DNA from: Nonomuraea indica
Lineage (GTDB): Bacteria; Actinomycetota; Actinomycetes; Streptosporangiales; Streptosporangiaceae
Assembly: GCF_002850745.1 (NCBI RefSeq)
Contig: NZ_KZ559477.1
Span: forward strand, 169,393-233,392
DNA: 64,000 nt
Direction of reading: 5' to 3'
Shown here: piece after piece, positions 56,662 to 64,000 of the stretch
Position numbering within the stretch: position 1 is the first letter of the stretch
How the letters are laid out: each line of letters opens with the position of its first letter
Translations under genes and position numbers: made by a program
The notes under the pieces: model-generated
Told to the model about the DNA's origin: nothing
The model's input: the letters and a program-made list of their open reading frames with translations, nothing else
Databases searched by the model: none

Positions 56662-58855
56662 CGGCGCCCCGGCCGGCCGAGCCGTCCGCGGCGGCGCGCC
56701 TCCCGGCGGCATGCGCGACCGCCTCCGGCGCACCCGTCTCCGGGTCGCCCGGCTCTTGGTCGCCCGGCTGCTGGTCACCCGCCTCCGGCGTGTACGCGCA
56801 CCCCGGGCGACGGCAGTCCGCGGGAGCGGGCAGGCCGCGCAGCGGGGCCCTGGCCTTCAGCAGCATCTCCGCGTACTCCTCCGCCGGGTCCGACCCGAGC
56901 ACGATGGCCCCGCCGGCGCCGACCGTGAGCGTCCCGTCACGGGCGACGGCCGTGCGGATGACGATGTTGAGATCGGCCGTGCCGCCCAGGCCGAAGAAGC
57001 CGATGGCCCCCGAGTACACGCCGCGCGCCCGCCCCTCCAGCCGGTCGATGATCTCCATGGTGCGCAGCTTCGGCGCCCCCGTCATCGAGCCGCCGGGGAA
57101 GCAGGTTCGCGCCGCCCGGACGGCGCTGACGCCGTCCTGGAGCTTGCCGCGCACCGTGGACACGAGCTGGTGGACGGTGGCGTACGACTCCACCGCCATG
57201 AAGCGCGGCACCTCCACGGTGCCGATGGCGCTGATGCGGCCCAGGTCGTTGCGGAGCAGGTCCACGATCATGAGGTTCTCGGCGCGGGTCTTGGCCGAGG
57301 TGGCCAGCTCGTGCCTGAGCGAGGAGTCGCGCAGCGGCTCGGGGGCGCGCGGCGCCGTGCCCTTGATCGGCTTGGACTCGGCGACGTGGTCCCGGTCGAC
57401 CTTGAGGAAGCGTTCAGGGGAGGAGCACAGCACCTCCATCTCACCCAGGCGCAGGTAGGCGGCGTAGGGGGCGGGGTTGAGCCGCCGCTGGCGCAGGTAG
57501 AGCTCGCGCGCCGAGCCGTCGAAGGGGATCTCCGCGGTGTCGGTCAGGCAGATCTCGTAGCTCTCGCCGGCCCGCAGCAGCCGCAGGCACTCCTCGATGT
57601 CGGCCAGGTAGCGCTCGCGCGGCCGCACCAGCCACGGTTCGGGGTCGAAGCCGGCCTCCGGACCGGGGTCGCGCGGCGGCCGCTCGCCCACGCGGCGGCA
57701 GACGCCGGCCGCGTGCGTCACCCAGGCGCGGGCGGCGGCTCGGCTGGCCGGTTCGCCGTCGGTGAGCGCCACCGCCCACGTCGCGCCGGTCAGGTGGTCC
57801 ACCGCGACGAAGCGGGCCGCCGACATCCACACCGCGTCGGGGAACGGCGAGACGTGCGGCGAGGCGGCGCCGCAGTCGCGCTTGAGCTCGTAGCCGAAGT
57901 AGCCGACGTACCCGCCGTTCAGGTCGAACGGCAGGGCCGGGTCGGACGGCACCGAACGGTCGCGGACCCGGTCGTCGAGCACGTCGAAGATCGAGGTGAA
58001 GACGGCCGACTCGTGGCCTGCGGAGTCGTGCACGAGCACGCTGTTCGCGCCGGGGCGGCAGGTCAGCACCTCCCCGTGCGGCCCGCCCGCGTCGCCGAGG
58101 AACGAGAACCGGGCCAGCCCCTGCTCGACGCGGCTGCTGTCCAGCCAGAACGCGTACTCCCGGTCACCGAACAGCTCGGCGAAGACCGTCTCCGTGTCGG
58201 CCGCGCCGTACACCTGCTCCACCTCCAGCGACCAGCGCGGCCCGGACGGCACGGGCAGCGCGGCGGCCGGCGCGGCGGACTCCAGGGCCAGCTCGCGGAA
58301 GGTGCGCAGCAGCGTGGGCCCGTGCTCGGTCGAGATGGACTCCGGGTGGAACTGCACGCCCCACCAGGGCAGCGTCCGGTGCCGTAACCCCATGACGACG
58401 GAGTCGCCCGTCCAGGCGGTGATCTCCAGGTCGGCCGGGGCCGGCGTGGCCACGCACAGTGAGTGGTAGCGCACCGCGTGGAACCCCTGCGGCAGGTCGC
58501 GGAACAGGTCGCGGCCGCAGTGGAGGATCTCCTCGACCTGGCCGTGGATCGGCGCGGGCGCCGGCACCACGTCGGCGCCCGACAGCCAGCCCAGCGCCTG
58601 GTGCCCCAGGCAGACGCCGAGCACCGGCAGCCCCGACTCGCGGATCACGTCCAGGCCGGCGCCGACGTCGCGCTCCACCTGCGGGCGGCCAGGCCCCGGA
58701 GAGATGACGAGGGCGTCGAAACGCCGCAGGTCCACCTCGGCCCAGCCGGGGTCGTCGTTCGTCAGCACGACCGGCTCGACGCCGTACGACTCGGCGATGA
58801 GCTGGTAGAGGTTGTAGGTGTAGGAGTCGTAGTTGTCGATGAGCAGCGTGCGCAC
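56618..58855 (-). CDS. pabAB: Fused aminodeoxychorismate synthase (PabA-PabB)
   Basis: 745 residues. The N-terminal glutamine amidotransferase has DNYDSYTYNLYQ, GVCLGHQALG (Cys82) and FHPESI. The C-terminal chorismate-binding half has the catalytic PIKGTAPR (Lys, as in PabB; anthranilate synthases have PIAGT), ENLMIVDLLRNDLGRI and FPGGSMTGAPKL. Makes 4-amino-4-deoxychorismate, the precursor of p-aminobenzoate or of p-aminophenylalanine-type units. GTG start 58855 with a GAGGAAA RBS. No ADC lyase is visible. The last 80 residues are a low-complexity extension (repeats of QQPGDQEPGD type) that overlaps the broken LuxR gene. It sits just downstream of an aryl-CoA ligase. Confidence 0.95.
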   Translation of the reverse strand: MRTLLIDNYDSYTYNLYQLIAESYGVEPVVLTNDDPGWAEVDLRRFDALVISPGPGRPQVERDVGAGLDVIRESGLPVLGVCLGHQALGWLSGADVVPAPAPIHGQVEEILHCGRDLFRDLPQGFHAVRYHSLCVATPAPADLEITAWTGDSVVMGLRHRTLPWWGVQFHPESISTEHGPTLLRTFRELALESAAPAAALPVPSGPRWSLEVEQVYGAADTETVFAELFGDREYAFWLDSSRVEQGLARFSFLGDAGGPHGEVLTCRPGANSVLVHDSAGHESAVFTSIFDVLDDRVRDRSVPSDPALPFDLNGGYVGYFGYELKRDCGAASPHVSPFPDAVWMSAARFVAVDHLTGATWAVALTDGEPASRAAARAWVTHAAGVCRRVGERPPRDPGPEAGFDPEPWLVRPRERYLADIEECLRLLRAGESYEICLTDTAEIPFDGSARELYLRQRRLNPAPYAAYLRLGEMEVLCSSPERFLKVDRDHVAESKPIKGTAPRAPEPLRDSSLRHELATSAKTRAENLMIVDLLRNDLGRISAIGTVEVPRFMAVESYATVHQLVSTVRGKLQDGVSAVRAARTCFPGGSMTGAPKLRTMEIIDRLEGRARGVYSGAIGFFGLGGTADLNIVIRTAVARDGTLTVGAGGAIVLGSDPAEEYAEMLLKARAPLRGLPAPADCRRPGCAYTPEAGDQQPGDQEPGDPETGAPEAVAHAAGRRAAADGSAGRGAVSGGASPVGTPGRV

Positions 58856-58870
58856 GGCGGTTTCCTCACG

Positions 58871-60382
58871 TCAGCGGACTGGTCCGGTCCCAGCGCCGCC
58901 GCGCAGGGCGAAGCGGCGCAGCTTGCCGGTGGGGGTGCGCGGCAGCGCGCGCCGCAGCTCGACACCGCGCGGCACCTTGTACGGGGCCAGCCTGCGGCGG
59001 GCCATCGCGATGAGCTCGCTCTCCAGCCGCCGCCCGTCGACGCCCGGCGCGGCGGGCACCACGAACGCCCGCAGTTTGCGCGCCCCCCGCTCGTCGGCGA
59101 CGGCCGCGACAGCCACCTCGGCCACCTCGGGATGCTCGGCCAGCACCTTCTCGACCTCCAGCGGCGACATCGTGATGCCGCCCACCATCTCCAGGTCGTC
59201 GCGCCTGCCGCGGTGCACGTACGCGCCCGAGGCGGTGCGCACGGCGAGGTCGCCGGTGCGCAGCCAACCACCCGAGAGCACGCGGGCGGTCTCCTCCGGC
59301 CGGTGCAGGTACTCCGGCAGCACCGACGCGCCACGCACCCACAGCTCGCCCTCACCTTCGCCGCCGGTGAGCGGGCGGCCGTCGTCGCCGCGCAGCTCCA
59401 GCTCGTAGCCGGGCAGCGGGCGGCCGATGGTGCCCGGCTCGTCGCGGGCGGCGGTGTTGGAGCAGAAGGCGTGGCCCACCTCGGTGGAGCCGAGCTGGTC
59501 GAGCACCGGCGCGCCGAGCAGGTCGCGCGCCCGGGCGCCGAGGGCGGGGTTCAGCGGCTCCCCGGCCGACACCGCGAGCCGTACCGGGGCGAACGCGCCG
59601 GGCGCGCACTCGGCCAGCAGGTTGGCGTAGGCGGAGGGCACCGCGTACAGCAGGGTGACGCCGTACCGCTCGACCGCCTCGGCGACGTCGCCGGGCATGG
59701 GCCGGTGCGGCAGCAGCACGGCGGACGAGCCGGAGAACAGCGGGAAGACGAGGCTGTTGCCGAGCCCGTAGGCGAAGAACATCTTCGACACCGACAGCGT
59801 CACGTCCTCGGGGCGCGCGCCGACCACGCCGACGCCCGCGGCGCGGTGGTAGCGGGCCAGGTCGGCGTGGCGGTGCAGCGCCGCCTTGGGCACGCCGGTG
59901 GTGCCCGAGGTGTACTGCGCGTACAGCGGGGCGCCCGGGGAGACGCCGGCCGCCGGTGCGCGGGGGGCGCGTTCGGCGAGGCGGAGCAGCCGCTCGCCGG
60001 TCAGCACGGGCAGCCCCGTGAAGCGCCCGGCCAGCTCGCCGGAGGTGACGACGAGGGACGCGGCGCAGTCGGCGGCCATGAAGGCGTGGTCGTCCGGCGT
60101 GAGGCCGGGGTTGACGGGCACCACGGTGACGCCGAGCCGGGCGGCGCCCAGGAACGCGGCCACCCACGCGATGCCGTCGCCGAGCGCGACGAGCGTCCGC
60201 GTGCCGGGCCGGGCGCCGTGGTCGAGCAGGACGGAGGCGGCGCGGGCGGCGAGGTCGTGCACCTCGCCGTGGCTCCAGGTGCGGGTCGGGGTGTGGAACG
60301 CGGGCAGGTCGCGCCACCCGGCCCGCCCGGCGAGCTCGTCGAGGTGCCGGGCGACGTTGCCGGCGGCGGCCGCCTCAGCCAT
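58871..60382 (-). CDS. Benzoate-CoA-ligase-like acyl-activating enzyme
   Basis: 503 residues of the ANL superfamily: AMP-binding YAQYTSGTTGVPKAALH, the benzoate-ligase-like stretch LSVSKMFFAYGLGNSLVFPLF, LDQLGSTEVGHAF, LRTGDLAV and the C-terminal Lys motif PRTPTGKLRRFALRG. It should activate an aromatic acid, probably as a CoA thioester. With ADC synthase next to it, 4-aminobenzoate is the natural candidate (inference). ATG 60382 overlaps the stop of the upstream repeat-tailed protein by 8 nt; the ADC synthase start follows the stop after 15 nt. Confidence 0.9.
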   Translation of the reverse strand: MAEAAAAGNVARHLDELAGRAGWRDLPAFHTPTRTWSHGEVHDLAARAASVLLDHGARPGTRTLVALGDGIAWVAAFLGAARLGVTVVPVNPGLTPDDHAFMAADCAASLVVTSGELAGRFTGLPVLTGERLLRLAERAPRAPAAGVSPGAPLYAQYTSGTTGVPKAALHRHADLARYHRAAGVGVVGARPEDVTLSVSKMFFAYGLGNSLVFPLFSGSSAVLLPHRPMPGDVAEAVERYGVTLLYAVPSAYANLLAECAPGAFAPVRLAVSAGEPLNPALGARARDLLGAPVLDQLGSTEVGHAFCSNTAARDEPGTIGRPLPGYELELRGDDGRPLTGGEGEGELWVRGASVLPEYLHRPEETARVLSGGWLRTGDLAVRTASGAYVHRGRRDDLEMVGGITMSPLEVEKVLAEHPEVAEVAVAAVADERGARKLRAFVVPAAPGVDGRRLESELIAMARRRLAPYKVPRGVELRRALPRTPTGKLRRFALRGGAGTGPVR

Positions 60383-61082
60383 GGCGGCCCCCCGCGCCGG
60401 TCCGCGTGCCGGTCCCCGCGCCGTTCTGCGTGCCGGTCCCCGGGCCGGTCTGCGTGCCGGTCCCCGGGCCGGTCTGCGTGCCGGTCCCCGGGCCGGTCTG
60501 CGTGCCGGTCCCTGCGCCGGTCCGCGTGCCGGTCCTCGCGTGCGTCGCGGTACGGGAGCCTGTGCGGGCGAGGGTGACGGGGGCGACGAGGAAGGCGCCG
60601 TCCACCGGGCCGATCGGCCACCAGCCCCGCCCGAGCAGGTCGGCGAGCAGATCGTCGTCGTCGCCGGCCAGCGCGGTCGCGACGAGCGTGCCGACCAGCC
60701 AGAGGATGGCGCCCGACACCGCGCGGGCGTCGGCGTCGTCCGGGTCGGCCGGCTCCAGCAGCGGCGTGGCGAGCAGCATCGCGACGTGCTCGCCGAGTTC
60801 GAGCTGAGCATCCCGGCCGGCGGCCAGCAGGGCGGCACGGGCGGCGTGGCGGCGCCGCTCCAGGCCGGCCAGCCAGCGGGGATCGACGCGGTCCATCAGG
60901 CAGGCCGGCACCCGTGACAGCGCCCGCACCGGCAGCGCGCCCGCCAGCGGCGGCAGGCACGCCCGCGACGGCTCGCCGCCGCGTGTCAGGCCCCTCAGCA
61001 GCAGGTCCACGCGGTCGCCGCCGGGGCCGAGATCGGCGGCCAGGCCGTCAGGGGGAGCGCTCAGCTCGTAGTGCCGCGCCAT
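60375..61082 (-). CDS. Unknown protein with a GTGTQTGP repeat tail
   Basis: About 235 residues. The first 175 form an unknown, probably helical, Leu/Asp-rich region (PRWLAGLERRRHAARAALLAAGRDAQLELGEHVAMLL, GDDDDLLADLLGRGWWPIG). The tail consists of octapeptide repeats GTGTQTGP coded by a 24-bp minisatellite. The gene overlaps both neighbours (22 nt with the di-iron oxygenase, 8 nt with the ligase), so it is a bona fide operon member. I do not recognise the family. Its place between oxygenase and ligase suggests a partner or accessory role for them. Confidence 0.7.
   Translation of the reverse strand: MARHYELSAPPDGLAADLGPGGDRVDLLLRGLTRGGEPSRACLPPLAGALPVRALSRVPACLMDRVDPRWLAGLERRRHAARAALLAAGRDAQLELGEHVAMLLATPLLEPADPDDADARAVSGAILWLVGTLVATALAGDDDDLLADLLGRGWWPIGPVDGAFLVAPVTLARTGSRTATHARTGTRTGAGTGTQTGPGTGTQTGPGTGTQTGPGTGTQNGAGTGTRTGAGGRHG
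60400..60540. repeat. 24-bp minisatellite in the unknown operon protein
   Basis: Six consecutive near-identical units (period 24 bp; core TGCCGGTCCCCGGGCCGG). They code Gly-Thr-rich octapeptides on the minus strand. Inner units are nearly perfect and the ends are degenerate, suggesting recent slippage. Confidence 0.9.
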
Positions 61083-61774
61083 CGCGGGTCCACCTCCGGG
61101 TAGTCGAGCCCCAGGTCGTCGCAGAGCAGCACGCGGCTGCGCCGGACGAACTCGGCGCGGCACTCGTCGTTCGTCAGCCGCTTGATCCCCCACCTGCGGA
61201 ACAGCTCGTTGTTGGGCGAGTCGCTGCGCCCGAAGAACGGCAGCGTCATCGTGATGAGGCGGTGGGCGGCGGCGCGCACCTCCTCCCGCGTGGCCGGGTC
61301 GGCCGCCAGCCGCCGGGCCGTGGTGGCGCCGAACCGGACGTGGAAGCGCTCCTCCGGCATCAGCGACCGGCACAACCGGGCCAGCGGCAGGTAGGAGCAC
61401 TCACATAAATCCTCCATCAGCACGATCTCCGCCAGATCGACGATCGCCTTCGTCATCACGTACTCGGTCCAGCTCCGCACCTCGAAGTCGAACACCGAAA
61501 GCGGCGGTCTCGTATGCGGATCCTCCAGGCCGAGCTGTGCCGCGAGTTTGTTGAATTTGAGATGGTGCCCGTACTCCTCCATCGCCATCCGGCAGGCGAG
61601 CCATTTCTCGCGGGGCGTCGGCGCGAGCGAGATGGAGGGCTCGTCGAAGACCGCCGCGCCCGCCGCCTCGTTGCGCACATGACTGTTGATGATCTTTCCG
61701 ACGGCGGTGACGTACTCGTCGCCGAGCGCGCGGGCCTCGTCGGCTCCGGCGACGGTCTCCAGCGTGCGGGGCAC
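61061..61774 (-). CDS. PaaA/BoxB-like di-iron oxygenase
   Basis: 237 residues of the ferritin-like phenylacetyl-CoA/benzoyl-CoA epoxidase family. Two ExxH motifs mark the di-iron site: in MAMEEYGHHLKF (Glu67, His70) and MPEERFHVRFGA (Glu142, His145), with Glu121 in VLMEDL as a likely further ligand. Family members epoxidise CoA-activated aromatic rings, matching the CoA ligase two genes downstream. Known epoxidases need partners (PaaC, PaaB/E type subunits), none of which is present here. GTG 61774 has a GGGAGG RBS. First gene of the leftward operon, divergent from the ArCP-Cy synthetase. Confidence 0.85.
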   Translation of the reverse strand: MPRTLETVAGADEARALGDEYVTAVGKIINSHVRNEAAGAAVFDEPSISLAPTPREKWLACRMAMEEYGHHLKFNKLAAQLGLEDPHTRPPLSVFDFEVRSWTEYVMTKAIVDLAEIVLMEDLCECSYLPLARLCRSLMPEERFHVRFGATTARRLAADPATREEVRAAAHRLITMTLPFFGRSDSPNNELFRRWGIKRLTNDECRAEFVRRSRVLLCDDLGLDYPEVDPRWRGTTS

Positions 61775-61948
61775 TTCGCCTCCCTTCCTCGGCGCTACCG
61801 ACGCAAGCTAGGCGGCCCGCCGGAGACGGGCAAGTGCCCGGACGGGCACCTCGAAAGAGGTGCCCGCGAGTTCGCCGCGTGCTTTTCCGGCGGGCCGAAC
61901 GGGTACGTCAGGCAAAGAGCCGCAGAACATGCCGCACCGGACGAGTAA

Positions 61949-61967
61949 TAAGGTTAGGCAAACTTTA
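61949..61967. promoter_or_regulatory. Iron box (IdeR/DmdR-type operator)
   Basis: TAAGGTTAGGCAAACTTTA matches the actinobacterial iron-box consensus TTAGGTTAGGCTAACCTAA in 15 of 19 positions. It lies 94 bp upstream of the ArCP-Cy synthetase and in the divergent region with the di-iron oxygenase operon, so it may control either or both in response to iron. Confidence 0.75.
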
Positions 61968-62060
61968 TCGCCGGATGGGCAGGCCGCCAGGTCTTCGAAT
62001 CCGTCGCGAATTGCTTTTCGCATTTGCGGGGCGGTTGCCCGCCGTGTCAGCTTGGTCGTC

Positions 62061-64000
62061 ATGTGGGAAACGGCGACGTTTCACGATGAGCTGGAGCGCA
62101 CGGTCACCGAGCTGACCCGACGGCCCTGCCGCGCCGTGCGGCCCGTCCACGGGCACGGCCTGACGCTGCTCGTGGAGGCCGGCGTGGACGCCTGGCCGGC
62201 GGACCGGGTGCGCGGGGCGGTCATCGACGCGCACCGCGAGGTCGTGGAGACCGTGGTGCACGTCGGGCCCGGCTCGCTGGCCGGCCGTTCCGAGGCGGAG
62301 CTGGTGACCGCGTACCGGCGCGGCGGGCTGGAGGTCGTCCACACCGACGCGCTGACCCCCGCCGCGCCGCCTGTCACCCCTGACCGGGCCGCCGGGACGC
62401 CCGCCGTTTCTCCTGCGACGCCCGGCCGGGCCGCCGGGGCGCCCATCGTGTCTCCTGCGACCCCCGGCCGGACCGCCGGGGTGCCCGCCGTGTCTCCTGC
62501 CACCTCTGACGGGGCTCTCGGGGCGCCCGCGGTCCCGGAGGCGCCTGGCCTCACCTTGGAGGAGGTGCGGCAGGCCGCGGCCGCGCTCGTCGGCCTGCCC
62601 GCCGCCGAGCTGGACCCGGACGACGACCTGATCCGCCACGGCGTCGACTCGATCCGCATCATGCAGCTCGCCAACGACTGGCAGCGGCAGGGCGTCCGGG
62701 TGAAATTTGCCGACCTGGCGGAGACGCCCACCGTCGCCGCCTGGCACGCGCTGCTCTCCTCCCGCGCCGCGACCCCGGCCCCCGCCCCAGGCCCGCTGCC
62801 GGAGGTGGACCGCGACGCGCCGTTCGCGCTCACCCCGGTCCAGCACGCCTACTGGTTCGGCCGCCGCGACGGGCAGGTGCTCGGCGGTGTCGGCTGCCAC
62901 TTCTACGTCGAGTTCGACGGCTCCGGCGTGGACGCCGCCGCCCTGGAGAACGCCGTCCACGCCCTGTTCGAGCGGCACGAGCTGCTGCGCACCCGGTTCA
63001 CCGACGACGGCGCCCAGCGCATCCTGCCGCGCAGCCCGTGGCCGGGACTCACCGTGCACGACCTGCGCGACCGGCCGGCACCGGAAGCCGCCGAGCGCCT
63101 GGCCGCGCTGCGGGAGCGGCTGTCCCACCGCAGGCTCGACGTGGGCCGGGCCGAGGTGCTCGACCTGACCCTGTCACTGCTGCCGGGCGGGGCGCACCGG
63201 CTGCACGTCAACATCGACCTGCTCGTCGCCGACGTCCGCAGCATCCAGATCCTCCTGGACGACCTGGCGGCCCTGTACGCCGCGCCGGACGAGCCGCTGC
63301 CGCCGATCGGCTGCACCTTCCCGGCCTACCTCGCCGAGCGGGACCGCTGCCTGCGGGACGAGCGCGAGGCCGACCGCCGCTACTGGGCGGAACGGCTGCC
63401 CGGCCTGCCGGGCGGGCCCCGGCTGCCGCTGGCGGTCGAGCCGGAACGGCTCGACCGGGTTCGCGTCGTGCGCCGCGACCTCCGGCTGGACCCCGAGCGG
63501 CGGCGCCGCCTGGCCGAACGGGCCCGCGCCCACGGCGTCACCCTGCCGATGGCGCTCGCGACGGCCCTGGCCGAGGTGATCGGCGCCTGGAGCGACTCGC
63601 CCCGCTTCCTGCTGAACATGCCGCTGTTCGACCGGCGGACACTGCACCCCGACGTGCCGCGCATGGTGGCCGACTTCACGAACCTCCTCCTGCTGGAGGT
63701 GGACCTCACCGAGCCGGCGTCGTTCGCTCGGCGGGGCGCCGCCCCGCCGAGCCGGTTCCAGGCCGACGCGGCGCACTCGGCGTACTCCGGCGTCGAGGTG
63801 CTGCGCGACCTCAACCGGGGCGGCCGCGCCGACCAGGTGACCGCGCCCGTGGTGTTCACCAGCGCCTTCGGCATGGGCGACCTGGTCGGGGCCGAGGTGC
63901 AGCGGCACCTGGGCAGGCTCGGCTGGATGCTCTCCCAGACCCCGCAGGTGTGGCTGGACCACCAGGTGGTCGAGGTGGACGGCGGGCTGCTGTTCAACTG
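62061..64000 (+). CDS. NRPS: vestigial AMP-ligase tail, aryl carrier, heterocyclization domain; 3' end outside window
   Basis: About 647 residues visible. Residues 1-100 resemble the C-terminal subdomain of FAAL/aryl-AMP ligases (VRGAVIDAHREVVETVVHVGPGSLAG...AYRRGGLEVV), with no Lys at the catalytic position. Then a Pro/Ala linker of 14-residue repeats (62373-62531), an aryl carrier (LIRHGVDSIRIMQLAN, Ser near 198), and a heterocyclization (Cy) domain starting FALTPVQHAYWFGRR with the DxxxxDxxS signature as DLLVADVRS, which replaces HHxxxDG. Cy domains condense and cyclise Cys, Ser or Thr to thiazoline or oxazoline. The order ArCP-Cy is that of phenyloxazoline/phenylthiazoline siderophore synthetases, and an iron box lies upstream. 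Confidence 0.92.
   Translation, partial: MWETATFHDELERTVTELTRRPCRAVRPVHGHGLTLLVEAGVDAWPADRVRGAVIDAHREVVETVVHVGPGSLAGRSEAELVTAYRRGGLEVVHTDALTPAAPPVTPDRAAGTPAVSPATPGRAAGAPIVSPATPGRTAGVPAVSPATSDGALGAPAVPEAPGLTLEEVRQAAAALVGLPAAELDPDDDLIRHGVDSIRIMQLANDWQRQGVRVKFADLAETPTVAAWHALLSSRAATPAPAPGPLPEVDRDAPFALTPVQHAYWFGRRDGQVLGGVGCHFYVEFDGSGVDAAALENAVHALFERHELLRTRFTDDGAQRILPRSPWPGLTVHDLRDRPAPEAAERLAALRERLSHRRLDVGRAEVLDLTLSLLPGGAHRLHVNIDLLVADVRSIQILLDDLAALYAAPDEPLPPIGCTFPAYLAERDRCLRDEREADRRYWAERLPGLPGGPRLPLAVEPERLDRVRVVRRDLRLDPERRRRLAERARAHGVTLPMALATALAEVIGAWSDSPRFLLNMPLFDRRTLHPDVPRMVADFTNLLLLEVDLTEPASFARRGAAPPSRFQADAAHSAYSGVEVLRDLNRGGRADQVTAPVVFTSAFGMGDLVGAEVQRHLGRLGWMLSQTPQVWLDHQVVEVDGGLLFN
62373..62531. 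repeat. 42-bp tandem repeat coding an interdomain linker
   Basis: Three 42-bp units starting GTnTCTCCTGCGACnCCC at 62406, 62448 and 62490, preceded by a partial copy. They code a 14-residue VSPATPGRAAGAP-type linker between the N-terminal region and the aryl carrier. Confidence 0.85.

Noticed and set aside
60400..60540. Tandem 24-bp units as a CRISPR or iteron origin
   Set aside because: No spacers; the units are in frame with an operon gene and encode a regular peptide repeat; no replication gene is near.

Overview
The window is very GC-rich and uses GTG and TTG starts freely. With its dense biosynthetic content it points to a filamentous actinomycete; the pentangular-type polyketide set would fit a Streptosporangiales-like organism (Nonomuraea or Actinomadura type), but that is inference. 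No rRNA, tRNA, CRISPR array or intact mobile element was seen. The only traces of decay are a LuxR-type regulator broken by a stop codon, a TetR stump and a doubtful transposase stump.

Layout. 1-11806 (minus strand): two translationally coupled megasynthase genes, an NRPS (A-T-C-A-T) followed by an NRPS/PKS hybrid (C-T-KS-AT-T-C-A, running off the left edge). 12076-13363: a leaderless ArsR / SRPBCC / DUF6069 operon, then a lone beta-propeller protein. 14901-31879: a type II aromatic polyketide cluster. A core operon on the plus strand (cupin cyclase, KS-alpha, CLF, ACP, aromatase, DUF1772 oxygenase, ketoreductase, two ABM monooxygenases, a 52-residue small protein, and a complete acetyl-CoA carboxylase) lies back to back with a tailoring operon (DUF1772 protein, PPOX-fold protein, P450, O-methyltransferase). 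A SARP activator, a POT-family exporter, a TcmI-type cyclase and a second methyltransferase complete it. The cyclase set resembles pentangular polyphenol pathways (pradimicin/benastatin type). 31809-34119: a glycosyltransferase and a DedA membrane protein. 34168-48182: an L-rhamnoside catabolic locus (GH106, GH78, CUT1 sugar ABC transporter without its own ATPase, DeoR regulator, PhoD-like phosphatase, F5/8C secreted protein, sugar isomerase). 48302-51400: an AfsR-like large SARP. 51644-55350: DHA2 exporter, class III aminotransferase and a GNAT acetyltransferase. 55382-56661: relics and a small membrane protein. 56618-64000: a divergent locus with a p-aminobenzoate-type chorismate enzyme (ADC synthase), a benzoate-CoA-ligase-like enzyme, a repeat-tailed unknown protein and a PaaA-like di-iron oxygenase on one side, and an ArCP-heterocyclization NRPS on the other. 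A good match to the actinobacterial iron box lies between them.

How it works together. In the type II cluster the carboxylase supplies malonyl-CoA, the minimal PKS builds the chain, ARO/CYC, cupin and TcmI-type cyclases fold it, and the oxygenases, P450 and methyltransferases decorate it. Both divergent intergenic regions of this cluster carry 11-bp-periodic heptamers of the kind bound by SARP activators, followed about 8 bp later by a -10-like hexamer, so all four transcription units can be placed under one regulator. The right-hand locus looks like an iron-regulated, siderophore-like pathway whose aryl starter may derive from 4-aminobenzoate. This combination (ADC synthase, aryl-CoA ligase, single PaaA-like oxygenase, ArCP-Cy synthetase with a vestigial AMP-ligase tail) is one I do not recognise and is the best candidate for something undescribed here.
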